Positions 1-8,231 of a stretch of 64,000 bases of DNA are shown piece after piece; position 1 is the stretch's first letter; every line of letters begins with the position of its first letter. This DNA is from Streptomyces rubiginosohelvolus (GTDB lineage: Bacteria; Actinomycetota; Actinomycetes; Streptomycetales; Streptomycetaceae): the NCBI RefSeq assembly GCF_014649875.1, contig NZ_BMTW01000011.1, positions 1-64,000 of the forward strand, in the 5' to 3' direction. The notes beneath the pieces are model-generated. The model did no database searches, was not told the origin of the DNA, and saw only the letters and a program-made list of their open reading frames with translations. Both the position numbers and the translations under genes were made by a program.

Positions 1-141
1 ATGCAGACCTCGAAGACGATCGTCGCGATCAACAAGGACGCCGAAGCCCCGATCTTCGAACTCGTCGACTACGGCGTCATCGGTGACCTCTTCACCGTCG
101 TTCCCCAGCTCACCGAGGACATCAACACCCGCAAGGGCTGA
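1..141 (+). CDS. etfA: Electron transfer flavoprotein alpha subunit, C-terminal end (partial)
   Basis: The frame is open from the first base and stops at a TGA at 139-141, so only the last 46 residues are present. They match the conserved tail of EtfA: a VAINKDAEAPIFE stretch followed by DYGVIGDLF and VVPQL. This is the FAD-binding domain II that helps hold the flavin in the EtfAB heterodimer, which passes electrons from acyl-CoA dehydrogenases to the respiratory chain. The ATG at base 1 is an internal Met by comparison with the family, which is around 320 residues long; the true start lies outside the window. An etfB gene would be expected upstream, as in other Streptomyces. Confidence 0.9.
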   Translation: MQTSKTIVAINKDAEAPIFELVDYGVIGDLFTVVPQLTEDINTRKG

Positions 142-223
142 TCCCCCAGCACCACCCCGCATCACCCCGCCCGGGCCGCACGGTGAACCCCACCGCGCGG
201 CCCGGTGCCGTTCCGGGCGACCA

Positions 224-266
224 TTGACGCAGGTCGAGCGGCCTTATAACTTCACTATACGGATTG
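224..266 (+). promoter_or_regulatory. Probable promoter and operator upstream of the DUF6986 gene
   Basis: A TTGACG hexamer at 224-229 is followed after 15 bases by TATAAC at 245-250, a short-spaced but good promoter match. Just downstream, 251-263 reads TTCACTATACGGA. That half-symmetric, AT-rich motif stands out in GC-rich DNA and resembles operators of IclR-family repressors of glyoxylate/allantoin genes in actinomycetes. The operator call is inference only. Confidence 0.4.
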
Positions 267-311
267 TTGATTCCGGGAAGCGGAAACAACGAGAGCGTGG
301 AGGGTACGGTC

Positions 312-1610
312 ATGGGTCAGCAGGAGAAGGTGGCAACGAGCCTCGCCGGTGCGGTCAGCGAGGAGATCAGCGCCTCCCTCACGGCGGTCGACGCGGAGCT
401 CGCCCGTCGCTACCCGGGCGATCCCGGTACCCGCCAGCCCGTGCACACCGTCTACGTACCCGGTGACGTCTTCGAGCCCGGCACCCTGCGCTCCTGGGGT
501 GACCAGGCGCTGGCCGCCCTCGACGAACACGCCCCCGACGCCTCGTCGTTCGCCGCCGTCCTCGGCATCCCCGAGGAACTGGCGGGCCCGGTCCACGACC
601 GCGTACGCGCCAAGCTGGAGCGCGAGCCCGTCGAGGACCTGCGCATCGACTTCGAGGACGGCTACGGCCCGCGCCCCGACGCCGAGGAGGACGAGGCCGC
701 CGCCCGTGCCGCGCGCCTGGTCTCCGAGGCGTACGCGAACGGCACCGCCGCCCCGTACATGGGCATCCGGATGAAGTGCATGGAGGCCGGTGTCCGCGAC
801 CGGGGCATCCGCACCACCGACGTCTTCCTCACCGGCCTGATGGAGGCGGGCGGGCTCCCCGAAGGGCTCGTGCTGACCCTCCCGAAGGTCACGTACCCCG
901 AGCAGGTCACCGCTTTCGTCCAGCTCCTCGAAGCCTTCGAGAAGGCCCACGGCCTCGACGCCGGGCGCATCGGCTTCGAGATCCAGATCGAGACCAGCCA
1001 GTCCATCCTCGCCGCCGACGGGACCGCAGCCGTCGCCCGCATGATCGACGCGGCGCGGGGCCGGGCGACCGGGCTGCACTACGGCACCTTCGACTACAGC
1101 GCCTGCGTCGGGGTCAGCGCCGCCTACCAGGCCAGCGACCACCCCGCCGCCGACCACGCCAAGGCCGTCATGCAGGTCGCCGCCGCCGGCACCGGCGTAC
1201 GCGTCTCCGACGGTTCCACCAACGTCCTGCCCGTCGGCCCGACCGACCAGGTCCACGAGGCCTGGAGGCTCCACTACGGCCTCACCCGCCGCGCTCTGGC
1301 CCGCGCCTACTACCAGGGCTGGGACATGCACCCCGGCCACCTGCCGACGCGCTACGCGGCCGTGTACGCCTTCTACCGCGAGGGCCTGGAGCCCGCCGCC
1401 GCCCGTCTCGCGGCCTACGTGGCCAAGGCCGGCGGTGACGTCATGGACGAGCCCGCCACCGCCAAGGCCCTCAGCGGCTACCTGCTGCGCGGCATCGACT
1501 GCGGCGCACTGGACACCGCCGAGGTCGCCCGGCTGACCGGTCTGACCCGCGCGGACCTGGACGCCTTCGCCTCCCCGCGCCGGGGCGACCTGACGGTCAC
1601 CGCTCCGTAA
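312..1610 (+). CDS. DUF6986 family HpcH/HpaI aldolase/citrate-lyase-like protein
   Basis: This 432-residue protein looks like a CitE/HpcH-type (phosphoenolpyruvate-fold) lyase. Such enzymes use Mg2+ to cleave or form C-C bonds in hydroxy acids or acyl-CoA esters; the substrate here is unknown. Family features are an acidic RIDFEDGYGPR segment near residue 115, a metal-binding FEIQIET segment near 220, and LHYGTFDYS near 255 with the second acidic ligand. The ATG at 312 is preceded by GGAGGG with a 7-base spacer, so it is preferred over the in-frame start at 264. The C-terminal 60 residues form a helical extension typical of the DUF6986 group. It stands alone, with its own promoter and a convergent neighbour 17 bases downstream. 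The family is sure; the reaction is not. Confidence 0.8.
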   Translation: MGQQEKVATSLAGAVSEEISASLTAVDAELARRYPGDPGTRQPVHTVYVPGDVFEPGTLRSWGDQALAALDEHAPDASSFAAVLGIPEELAGPVHDRVRAKLEREPVEDLRIDFEDGYGPRPDAEEDEAAARAARLVSEAYANGTAAPYMGIRMKCMEAGVRDRGIRTTDVFLTGLMEAGGLPEGLVLTLPKVTYPEQVTAFVQLLEAFEKAHGLDAGRIGFEIQIETSQSILAADGTAAVARMIDAARGRATGLHYGTFDYSACVGVSAAYQASDHPAADHAKAVMQVAAAGTGVRVSDGSTNVLPVGPTDQVHEAWRLHYGLTRRALARAYYQGWDMHPGHLPTRYAAVYAFYREGLEPAAARLAAYVAKAGGDVMDEPATAKALSGYLLRGIDCGALDTAEVARLTGLTRADLDAFASPRRGDLTVTAP

Positions 1611-1626
1611 GACCGGAACGGGTGAC

Positions 1627-2574
1627 TCAGTAGCCTGCGCGCTCCGAGGGGATGGCCAGTCCCGCCGGGGTGCGCAGGCCCGCGACCGGCACCGTCCGCT
1701 GGCCGCCGCGTACCGGCAGCTTCACCACCCGGTCGTTGTTGAAGTCCGCGATGTACAGCGCGCCCGCCGGGTCGAAGGCCAGCCCGTACGGGGAGTTGAG
1801 TCCGACCGCCGGGACGGTCCGCTGCGGTCCGCCGCCCGCCGGGAGCCGTACCACCCGGTCGTTGCCGCTGTCGGAGACGAACAGGTCCCCTCCCCGGCCG
1901 AAGGCCAGGCCGGTCGGCTGGGAGAGGCCGGTCGTGGGCACGGTCGACTGAGGGCCGCCGTCGGCGGGCACCTTGACCACGCGGTCGTTGACGAAGTCCG
2001 CCACGAAGAGGTTGCCCGCCGTGTCCAGGGCGAGACCGTTGGGGTGGAGCAGCCCGGTGGTGGGGACGGTGACCTGGCCGCTGCCGTCGGCGGGGACCTT
2101 CACCACCCGGTCGTTGAAGCTGTCGGCGATGTAGAGGTCGCCGTCCGCGTTCAGCGCCAGCCCGATGGGGCGGGAGAGGTCGGTGGTCGGGACGACGGTC
2201 TGGGGGCCGCCGTCACCCGGCACCCGTACGACCCGGTTGTTGCCGGTGTCGGAGATGTACAGGTCGCCCGAGGGGGCGAGCGCCATCCCGGTCGGGCGGA
2301 TCAGGCCGGTCACCGCGACCATGACCGGGGCCCCGCCGCCGGGCGGCAGGCGCAGCACGGTGTTGTCGCTGTAGTCGGAGATGTACAGGGGTGCCGCGCC
2401 GTGCGCCGGGGGGCGCCCGTCCGCAGTGCCGGGGGTGGTCCCGGGTGCGGCGGAGGCGACCGGCGCCGCGCACAGCATCAGCGCCGCGGCCGTCGCCGCG
2501 AGCCGCCAACGGGGCTGTCTGCGCCCCTGCTTCGGGGCTGAAGGGATCGGCGGGGTCGTGGTGGGACGGCTCAT
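1627..2574 (-). CDS. Secreted NHL-repeat beta-propeller protein
   Basis: This 315-residue protein starts with a basic segment and a hydrophobic signal peptide (about residues 20-45, ending in an Ala-rich cleavage region). It then has six copies of an approximately 43-residue NHL repeat. Each carries a GLALD/GLAF-type strand, a DLYI(A/S)D turn and an NDRVVK(L/V)P strand, enough for a closed six-bladed propeller. Such propellers resemble the sensor domain of the PknD kinase and bind ligands or proteins outside the cell. There is no enzyme motif and no lipobox. The ATG at 2574 puts the signal peptide at the very N-terminus; the open frame continues upstream but that part is not plausible protein. 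The ligand is unknown. Confidence 0.8.
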   Translation of the reverse strand: MSRPTTTPPIPSAPKQGRRQPRWRLAATAAALMLCAAPVASAAPGTTPGTADGRPPAHGAAPLYISDYSDNTVLRLPPGGGAPVMVAVTGLIRPTGMALAPSGDLYISDTGNNRVVRVPGDGGPQTVVPTTDLSRPIGLALNADGDLYIADSFNDRVVKVPADGSGQVTVPTTGLLHPNGLALDTAGNLFVADFVNDRVVKVPADGGPQSTVPTTGLSQPTGLAFGRGGDLFVSDSGNDRVVRLPAGGGPQRTVPAVGLNSPYGLAFDPAGALYIADFNNDRVVKLPVRGGQRTVPVAGLRTPAGLAIPSERAGY

Positions 2575-2864
2575 GGGTGCGTACCTGTTCTGGATGCCCT
2601 GCCCGCTGCCGTACCGGCCCGGGAAGGGGAGGGGCGCCCCCGTGGTCCGGTCCGCGCGGCCGCCCGAGCCGACGGGCGAAGGAGCGGGCGTGCCGAGGGG
2701 CTGGGGAGGTGACGGTCCGACACCCGGGTCCGCCGCTCGGTCCGCCGGAGCGTGCCGTACGGGGGCGGGGCGTCGGCCGCCGACGATAGGGAGCCGTCCC
2801 CGCCGATCCGTCGGCACCACGCCCCGACGGGCCGACCCGCCACCCCAACAGCCCTGGGGTCTGC

Positions 2865-3413
2865 TCAGCCGTCCCGGCGTGCGGCCGCGCCGCCACGGGC
2901 GCGGTAGGCCCGCATCTTGTGCCGGGCGCCGCACACGTCCATGTCGCACCACAGACCGTTCGACGACGGAGCCCGGTCGTAGAAGACCCAGCGGCATTCC
3001 GGCGCCGCGCAGGCCTTGAGCCGCGTCGCGTGACGCCCGGTCAGGCCGTCGCGCAGCAGGGCTTCGAGCACCGTCCGTACGATCCCCGCCGCCGGCCCGT
3101 CGTCGGCCGGGCGCAGGGCGAGTGTGCCGTCCGGGCGTACGGCAGGGGCGCCCGCCACGGAGCGGATCAGGTGGTTGAGGGCGTCGAGGGCCTCGGGCGA
3201 GGTCCGGTCCACCAGGAAGGCCCGCACGGTCTCCCGGGCCTCCGTGAGCGCCGCCAGGTCGGCCGGGGCGACCGCTTCCGGATACCCGTGCGCCCGCAGC
3301 CATCCGCCCGCCGTCCCCGGCCGGGCGAGCTCGTCCTCTTCGTGGAGCAGGGTCGCCGTGTTGCAGAACGCCTCGACCGGTTCGAGTTCCGCGGGTGCCG
3401 GGTTCCGTCGCAT
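2865..3413 (-). CDS. CGNR zinc-finger / ABATE-domain transcriptional regulator
   Basis: A 182-residue protein with the two-part architecture of the CGNR family. The N-terminal helical ABATE (DUF1470-like) domain begins ELEPVEAFCNTATL. The C-terminal zinc finger has CAAPECRWVFYDRAPSSN then WCDMDVCGARHKMR, in which four Cys (CAAPEC and CDMDVC) bind zinc. These proteins are thought to be DNA-binding regulators that sense small molecules with the ABATE domain. It is divergent from the hydrolase gene at 3507, with an inverted repeat between them, so it may control itself and that hydrolase. The ATG at 3413 is used; a GTG three codons upstream (3422) is an alternative. Confidence 0.8.
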   Translation of the reverse strand: MRRNPAPAELEPVEAFCNTATLLHEEDELARPGTAGGWLRAHGYPEAVAPADLAALTEARETVRAFLVDRTSPEALDALNHLIRSVAGAPAVRPDGTLALRPADDGPAAGIVRTVLEALLRDGLTGRHATRLKACAAPECRWVFYDRAPSSNGLWCDMDVCGARHKMRAYRARGGAAARRDG

Positions 3414-3429
3414 GATCCCCACTTTATCA

Positions 3430-3462
3430 ACGTTACCGACAAGCGGCATGCTCTGGTAACGT
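3430..3462. promoter_or_regulatory. Inverted repeat between CGNR regulator and hydrolase
   Basis: ACGTTACC at 3430-3437 is matched by its exact complement GGTAACGT at 3455-3462, an 8-bp inverted repeat with a 17-base gap. It sits in the 93-base region shared by the divergent genes at 3413 and 3507 and is AT-richer than its surroundings. It is a good candidate binding site for the CGNR regulator, but this is inference from position. Confidence 0.5.
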
Positions 3463-3506
3463 CGAGAGTCAGGCAGGGTTCTGCACCCGACATCAGGAGG
3501 CGTGTC

Positions 3507-4340
3507 ATGAACGGCAAACTGACCAGGACATTCGAGACCCCGGACGGGACGGTCCGCTGGGACGTGCTGGGGGAGGGCGATCCGGTCGTCCTGATCCACG
3601 GCACCCCGTTCTCGTCGCGCATCTGGCGCGAGATCGCACCGGCGCTCGCCCAGGACCACCGGGTCCACGTCTTCGACCTGCTCGGCTTCGGGCAGTCGGA
3701 GCAGCGCGCGGGGCAGGATCTCGGGCTGGCCGCGCACACGCGGGTGTTCACCGGACTCCTGGACCACTGGGGGCTGGAGAGCCCGAGGGTGATCGCCCAC
3801 GACATCGGCGGGGCCGTGGCCCTGCGGGCCCTGCTGCTGGAAGGGGCCCGGTACGCCGATCTCACCCTGGTCGACGCGGTGGGCTGCGGCGACTGGGGGA
3901 CCGGGCTGTTCAGGCTCGTACGGGAGAACGCGCACCTCTTCGAGCAACTGCCCGTCTACGCGCACGAGGCGCTGGCCGAGAGCCACCTGCGCTTCGCGAG
4001 CCACACCGGCTACCGGCCGGACGTCCTGGCCGCCCATCTCGACCCGTGGCGCGGTGAGGAGGGCAGGGCCGCGTACTACCGCCAGTACGGACAGCTGGAG
4101 CAGGCGGCCACCGACGAGTTCCAGCATCTGCTGGGGTCCGTACCGGTGCCGACCCGGATCATCTGGGGGCGCGAGGACGGCTTCCTGCCGCCGCCCTTCG
4201 CCGAGCAGCTGCACGCGCTGATCCCGCACTCCGAGCTGCACTGGCTGGAGGGAGCAGGCCACGCGACGCCCGAGGACGCGCCCGCGCGGCTCCTGGCGCT
4301 GCTCACCCGGGAGTTCCGGCCGGTGGCCGCCGCGGCCTGA
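3507..4340 (+). CDS. Alpha/beta-fold hydrolase with Asp nucleophile (haloalkane dehalogenase/epoxide hydrolase-like)
   Basis: A 277-residue alpha/beta hydrolase. The oxyanion-side motif is VLIHGTPFSSRIW near residue 30. The nucleophile elbow reads VIAHDIGGAVAL near 98, so the nucleophile is Asp rather than Ser, as in haloalkane dehalogenases and epoxide hydrolases. IIWGREDGF near 228 supplies the acid, and GAGHATPEDAP near 255 the catalytic His. It probably hydrolyses a small halogenated, epoxide or ester substrate in the cytoplasm. The ATG at 3507 has a strong AGGAGG at 3495-3500. It is divergent from the CGNR regulator and may be controlled by it. The last coding stretch (4281-4313) is duplicated downstream. 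Confidence 0.85.
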   Translation: MNGKLTRTFETPDGTVRWDVLGEGDPVVLIHGTPFSSRIWREIAPALAQDHRVHVFDLLGFGQSEQRAGQDLGLAAHTRVFTGLLDHWGLESPRVIAHDIGGAVALRALLLEGARYADLTLVDAVGCGDWGTGLFRLVRENAHLFEQLPVYAHEALAESHLRFASHTGYRPDVLAAHLDPWRGEEGRAAYYRQYGQLEQAATDEFQHLLGSVPVPTRIIWGREDGFLPPPFAEQLHALIPHSELHWLEGAGHATPEDAPARLLALLTREFRPVAAAA

Positions 4341-4433
4341 CGGCGGGTGCCCCGGGGGCGAGGGTCTTTCGGGGCGGCGGGCTCTCCGTCCAGCCCCGGA
4401 CCCGCGCGGCTCCTGGCCCTGCTGACCCGGGAG
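4281..4433 (+). repeat. 33-bp direct repeat: hydrolase 3' coding end copied past the stop
   Basis: Bases 4281-4313, coding for the PARLLALLTRE tail of the hydrolase, recur at 4401-4433 with about 31 of 33 positions identical and an offset of exactly 120 bases. The second copy lies after the stop codon and is still open, giving the same residues. It looks like a short tandem duplication or the remnant of a recombination that shortened or replaced the gene end. Confidence 0.75.
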
Positions 4434-4456
4434 CCCCGCGCGGGACCTGACCCGGC

Positions 4457-5485
4457 TCAGGCAGGAGGCAGTTCGCCCGAGCCGCGCGGGATCAGGGTCG
4501 TCGGCAGCTCCACCCGCGCCGGGGCGTGCTCCGCCCCGTCGAGGCGGCGGAAGAGATGCTCGGCGGCGGTCCTGCCGACCGCCGCCGCGTCCTGCGAGAT
4601 CACGGTGATGCCGAGCAGGTCGGCCAGCTCGATGTCGTCGAACCCGACCAGTGCCACCGGCCGCTCCCGCTCCGCGATCACCCGTACCGCCGTCACCGTC
4701 ACCCGGTTGTTGCCCGCGAACAGGGCGGTGACCGGTTCGGGGCCGCCCAGCATCTCCTCGGCCGCGGCCCGCACCCGCTCCGGCTCGGTGGAGCCGAGGG
4801 AGACCCAGCCGTCCTCGACGGTGATGCCCGCGTCCCGCATGGCGGCGTGATAGCCGCGCAGACGCTCGGTGGCCGTGTGGATCCGCGGCTGGTCACCGAT
4901 GAACCCGATCCTGCGGTGACCGTGCGCGATGAGATGCGCCACGCCCTCCCTGGCGCCGCCGAAGCTGTCGGAGAGCACCATGTCGACGTCCACATGGCCC
5001 GCCGGGCGGTCCACGAAGACCGTGGCGATGCCCGCCTTGATCTCCGGCTCCAGATAGCGGTGGTCGTCGCCCGCCGGGATCACGATCAGGCCGTCGACGC
5101 GGCGGGCGCACAGCGCCAGCACCAACTCCTGCTCCCGCTCCGGGTCCTCGGCGCTGGAACCGTTGATCAGCAACGCGCCGTGCGCGCGGGCGACCTCCTC
5201 CACCGCGCGGCTCAGCGGACCGTAGAACGGGTCCGCCAGATCCTCCAGGACCAGTCCGATGGACGCCGTACGCCCCTTGCGCAGCACCCGCGCGCTGTCG
5301 TTGCGGCGGAAGCCCAGTGCGTCGATCGCCTCCTGCACGCGGCGCTCGGTGTCGGGCGTGACGCCGGGCTCGCTGTTCACCACCCGGGAGACCGTCTTCA
5401 GGCCGACTCCGGCCCGGGCCGCCACGTCCTTCATGGTCGGCCGGTTGCCGTAGCGGGTCTCGGAATGACGGGCGGTCCGGTCCAC
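4457..5485 (-). CDS. LacI-family transcriptional regulator
   Basis: About 342 residues. The helix-turn-helix PTMKDVAARAGVGLKTVSRV and the following hinge region (the NSEPGVTPDTERRV stretch) are classic LacI. A periplasmic-binding-protein-like sensor domain follows, with SIGLVLEDLADPFY and later ALFAGNNRVTVTAV and VGFDDIEL. It should repress by binding an operator and release on a sugar or sugar phosphate. It is divergent from the ROK kinase at 5694, and the perfect palindrome at 5605-5616 lies between them, so it very likely regulates that kinase and itself. The start is uncertain: GTG at 5485 has a weak AGGA upstream and puts the helix-turn-helix near residue 16, while the open frame runs back to an ATG at 5596. 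Confidence 0.85.
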   Translation of the reverse strand: MDRTARHSETRYGNRPTMKDVAARAGVGLKTVSRVVNSEPGVTPDTERRVQEAIDALGFRRNDSARVLRKGRTASIGLVLEDLADPFYGPLSRAVEEVARAHGALLINGSSAEDPEREQELVLALCARRVDGLIVIPAGDDHRYLEPEIKAGIATVFVDRPAGHVDVDMVLSDSFGGAREGVAHLIAHGHRRIGFIGDQPRIHTATERLRGYHAAMRDAGITVEDGWVSLGSTEPERVRAAAEEMLGGPEPVTALFAGNNRVTVTAVRVIAERERPVALVGFDDIELADLLGITVISQDAAAVGRTAAEHLFRRLDGAEHAPARVELPTTLIPRGSGELPPA

Positions 5486-5604
5486 GTGCGCTGTCCTGTC
5501 GTCGGATACGGGCGGGGCGTGCGGTGCTCCGGCCGGGGCCGAGCGGGGCCGAGAAGGGGCGCCGCGCAGGTGATCGGAGGCTGTGGCGTCGAGCATAGGC
5601 CCTG

Positions 5605-5616
5605 GACAACGTTGTC
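5605..5616. promoter_or_regulatory. LacI-type operator palindrome
   Basis: GACAACGTTGTC is a perfect 12-bp palindrome with the central CG typical of LacI-family operators. It lies between the divergent LacI regulator and the ROK kinase, 78 bases before the kinase ATG. Position and symmetry make it the probable operator for both genes. Confidence 0.75.
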
Positions 5617-5693
5617 AAGAGGATGAAGACTGTGCAGACTATGGACGGAACCCGCAGGTCCCGCCCCTTCACCGATCCGGAGAGCCCACACCG

Positions 5694-6623
5694 ATGCATA
5701 CCGACCTCGTCGCCGCGCTCGACATCGGCGGCACCAAGATCGCCGGAGCGCTGGTGGACGGCGACGGATCCCTCCTCGTACGGGCGCAGCGGCCGACGCC
5801 CGCCCGGGAGGGCGCCGAGGCGGTCATGGGCGCGGTGGACGAGGTGCTGGGCGAGCTGATGGCCTCGCCGCTGTGGGGCAGGGCCGGCTCCGTCGGTATC
5901 GGCAGCGCCGGACCGGTGGACGCCGCCGCCGGCACGGTCAGCCCGGTCAACGTCCCCGGCTGGCGGGACTTCCCGCTGGTGGAGCGGGTGCACAAGACGG
6001 CGGGCGGGCTGTCGGTCGCGCTGGTGGGCGACGGGGTCGCGATGACGGCCGCCGAGCACTGGCTCGGCGCCGCCCGGGGCTACGACAACGCGCTCTGCCT
6101 CGTCGTGTCGACGGGCGTCGGCGGCGGCCTCGTCCTCGGCGGCACCCTGCGCCCCGGTCCCTCGGGCAATGCCGGGCACATCGGCCACATCAGCGTCGAC
6201 CTGGACGGCGACCCGTGCCCCTGCGGTGCGCGCGGCTGCGTCGAGGGCATCGCCAGCGGCCCCAACATTGCCCGCCGCGCCCTGGAGAACGGCTGGCGAC
6301 CCGGCCCGGACGGCGATGCGACGGCCGCCGCGGTGGCCGTCGCCGCCCGCGCCGGGGACCCGGTCGCCATCGCCTCCTACGAGCGAGCCGCCCAGGCGCT
6401 GGCCGCCGGCATCGCCGCCACCGCGACCTTGGCGGACCTCGACATCGCGGTGGTCGGCGGGGGAGTGGCCGGGGCCGGTGACGTCCTCTTCGTACCGCTG
6501 CGCCGCAGCCTGCGCGAGTACGCCACGCTCTCCTACCTCCGCCGGCTGACGGTGGCGCCCGCCGTCATGGGCAACGACGCGGGCCTGGTCGGGGCCGCGG
6601 CGGCGGCCATCGCCCTGCGGTAA
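5694..6623 (+). CDS. ROK-family sugar kinase (glucokinase-like)
   Basis: A 309-residue ROK kinase that should phosphorylate a hexose or amino sugar with ATP in the cytoplasm. The phosphate-binding loop AALDIGGTKIAGAL is at the N-terminus. The sugar-binding and metal region has GNAGHIGHI followed by the zinc motif CPCGARGCVEG near residue 175. The VGDGVAMTAAEH segment carries the conserved Asp. There is no N-terminal helix-turn-helix, so it is an enzyme and not a ROK repressor. The ATG at 5694 has GGAGAG at 5679-5684. Control by the divergent LacI protein is likely, and a strong hairpin follows at 6650-6688. Substrate specificity cannot be read from the sequence. Confidence 0.85.
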   Translation: MHTDLVAALDIGGTKIAGALVDGDGSLLVRAQRPTPAREGAEAVMGAVDEVLGELMASPLWGRAGSVGIGSAGPVDAAAGTVSPVNVPGWRDFPLVERVHKTAGGLSVALVGDGVAMTAAEHWLGAARGYDNALCLVVSTGVGGGLVLGGTLRPGPSGNAGHIGHISVDLDGDPCPCGARGCVEGIASGPNIARRALENGWRPGPDGDATAAAVAVAARAGDPVAIASYERAAQALAAGIAATATLADLDIAVVGGGVAGAGDVLFVPLRRSLREYATLSYLRRLTVAPAVMGNDAGLVGAAAAAIALR

Positions 6624-6649
6624 GGCCGGTCCGGAGACCGCAAGGGTTT

Positions 6650-6688
6650 CCGGCGGACGCCCGGTTCGTCAGGCCGGGCGTCCGCCGG
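6650..6688 (+). terminator. Hairpin terminator after ROK kinase
   Basis: A perfect 15-bp stem (6650-6664 with 6674-6688) with a 9-base loop starts 27 bases after the kinase stop. There is no T-tract, as is common in Streptomyces. Confidence 0.75.
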
Positions 6689-6760
6689 GCCGCATCCCGC
6701 GCCGCACGTTCCCGGCCCGTACACGCGGATCTCGGGTGAGCGCCGCTCCGCCGACACGTC

Positions 6761-6943
6761 CTAGGGGGCCGGTGCCGTGCTGCCCGCCTGCTGCTCCACG
6801 ATCACCAGGAAAGCGTCCTGGTCCAGGTCCATCACGACCTCCGCGGCCAGGCCCTCACCACGCTGCCGGGCCGCGAACTCCTCCGCGGTCCTGCTGCCGC
6901 GCGGGTCTCCCGCGGGAAAGTGCTCAAGAACAGTCCGCCGCAC
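6761..6943 (-). CDS. Small conserved-looking hypothetical protein
   Basis: A 60-residue frame starting at GTG 6943, preceded by AGGGGG at a suitable distance. Codon third positions are mostly G or C, as expected of a real gene here. The product begins RRTVLEHFP, has a charged middle (EEFAARQRGE) and ends in a DAFLVIVEQQ strand and a short Ala/Pro tail. No domain, signal peptide or membrane segment is visible. I do not recognise it. It sits alone between the terminator of the ROK kinase and the divergent kinase/Nudix gene. Confidence 0.5.
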   Translation of the reverse strand: MRRTVLEHFPAGDPRGSRTAEEFAARQRGEGLAAEVVMDLDQDAFLVIVEQQAGSTAPAP

Positions 6944-7177
6944 GGCGCACCCCCTGGTCTTCCGGCCCCCGGGTGTCCGGATGCCGACGCTCCGACGAAT
7001 CCGGCCCGCAGGCGCTGTGGACCGGCATGGTTACGTCTGCCCCGGAACCCGCTTCCCTATCGTGGAGAGGCCTTGCTCGTCCCGGACGCCGCATCCGGCC
7101 AACGCCGTCGCCCTCGCGGGGTTTCCGCGGCAGGGTGTTGCGGGCAAGCCACAGGGGGCTACGGAAGAGGGGGAACC

Positions 7178-8215
7178 GTGATCGTCTGGGTCAACGGTGC
7201 GTTCGGCGCGGGCAAGACCAGCGCCGCCGGCGAACTGATCGATCTGATTCCGAACAGCACGCTGTACGACCCGGAGGTCACCGGCGCGGGGCTGCGCGCC
7301 CTGCTGCCGCAGAAGCGGCTCGCCGAGGTCACCGACTTCCAGGACCTGCCGATCTGGCGGCGGCTCGTGGTGGACACGGCGGCGGCGCTGCTCGCCGAGG
7401 TGTCCGGGGTGCTGGTGGTGCCGATGACCCTGCTGCGCCAGGAGTACCGCGACGAGATCTTCGGCGGGCTCGCCTCCCGGCGCATCCCGGTCCGGCATGT
7501 GGCGCTCTCACCTGAGGAAACGATCCTGCGCAGCCGGATCGCGGGCCGCGAGGAGTTTCCCGGCGACGACGAACAGAGCGACCGGGTGCGCCGGTGGTCG
7601 TACGAGCACATCGGCCCGTACCGCGACGCCCTCGGCTGGATCGCCCGGGACGCGCACGTGGTCGACAACAGCGCCCTCACCCCCCGGGAGACCGCCGAGC
7701 GGATCGCGGACGCCGTGCGCACCGGGAGCGTGCCGCCGTGCCCCATCGTGCAGACTCCCGAGCCGACCGGCGAGACGGTGGCCGCCGGGGTGCTGCTCTT
7801 CGACGAGGAGGACCGGGTGCTGCTCGTCGACCCCACGTACAAACCGGGGTGGGAGTTCCCCGGCGGGGTCGTGGAGGCGGGCGAGGCCCCCGCGCAGGCC
7901 GGGATCCGTGAGGTCGCCGAGGAGATAGGCCTCAGCCTGGACCGGGTGCCCACCCTGCTGCTCGTCGACTGGGAGTCGCCCCGCCCGCCCGGCTACGGCG
8001 GGCTGCGCTTCCTCTTCGACGGCGGCCTGCTCCGCTCCGAGGACGCCGGCCGGCTGCTGCTGCCGGGCTCCGAGCTGCGCGGCTGGCGCTTCGTCACCGA
8101 GGAGGAGGCGGCGGGGATGCTGCCGCCCACCCGGTACGAGCGGCTGCGCTGGGCCCTGCGGGCGCGCGAGCGGAAGACGGTGCTCAACCTGGAGGCGGGG
8201 GTGCCGGTGGGCTGA
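7178..8215 (+). CDS. Fusion of TmrB-like P-loop kinase and Nudix hydrolase
   Basis: A 345-residue two-domain protein. Residues 1-180 resemble TmrB/AAA_33-type small kinases. The P-loop NGAFGAGKTS is at the extreme N-terminus, then come a VLVVPMTL strand and a YEHIGPYRDALGW region typical of TmrB (tunicamycin resistance). Residues about 195-345 are a Nudix domain with an intact box: GGVVEAGEAPAQAG followed by REVAEEIGL. The two halves could act on one nucleotide-linked substrate. The GTG at 7178 is chosen because GAGGGGG precedes it and the P-loop then falls where the family has it; the frame is open far upstream. Convergent with the gene at 8297, with hairpins between. Confidence 0.8.
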   Translation: MIVWVNGAFGAGKTSAAGELIDLIPNSTLYDPEVTGAGLRALLPQKRLAEVTDFQDLPIWRRLVVDTAAALLAEVSGVLVVPMTLLRQEYRDEIFGGLASRRIPVRHVALSPEETILRSRIAGREEFPGDDEQSDRVRRWSYEHIGPYRDALGWIARDAHVVDNSALTPRETAERIADAVRTGSVPPCPIVQTPEPTGETVAAGVLLFDEEDRVLLVDPTYKPGWEFPGGVVEAGEAPAQAGIREVAEEIGLSLDRVPTLLLVDWESPRPPGYGGLRFLFDGGLLRSEDAGRLLLPGSELRGWRFVTEEEAAGMLPPTRYERLRWALRARERKTVLNLEAGVPVG

Positions 8216-8231
8216 GCGGGGCCTGTACGGG

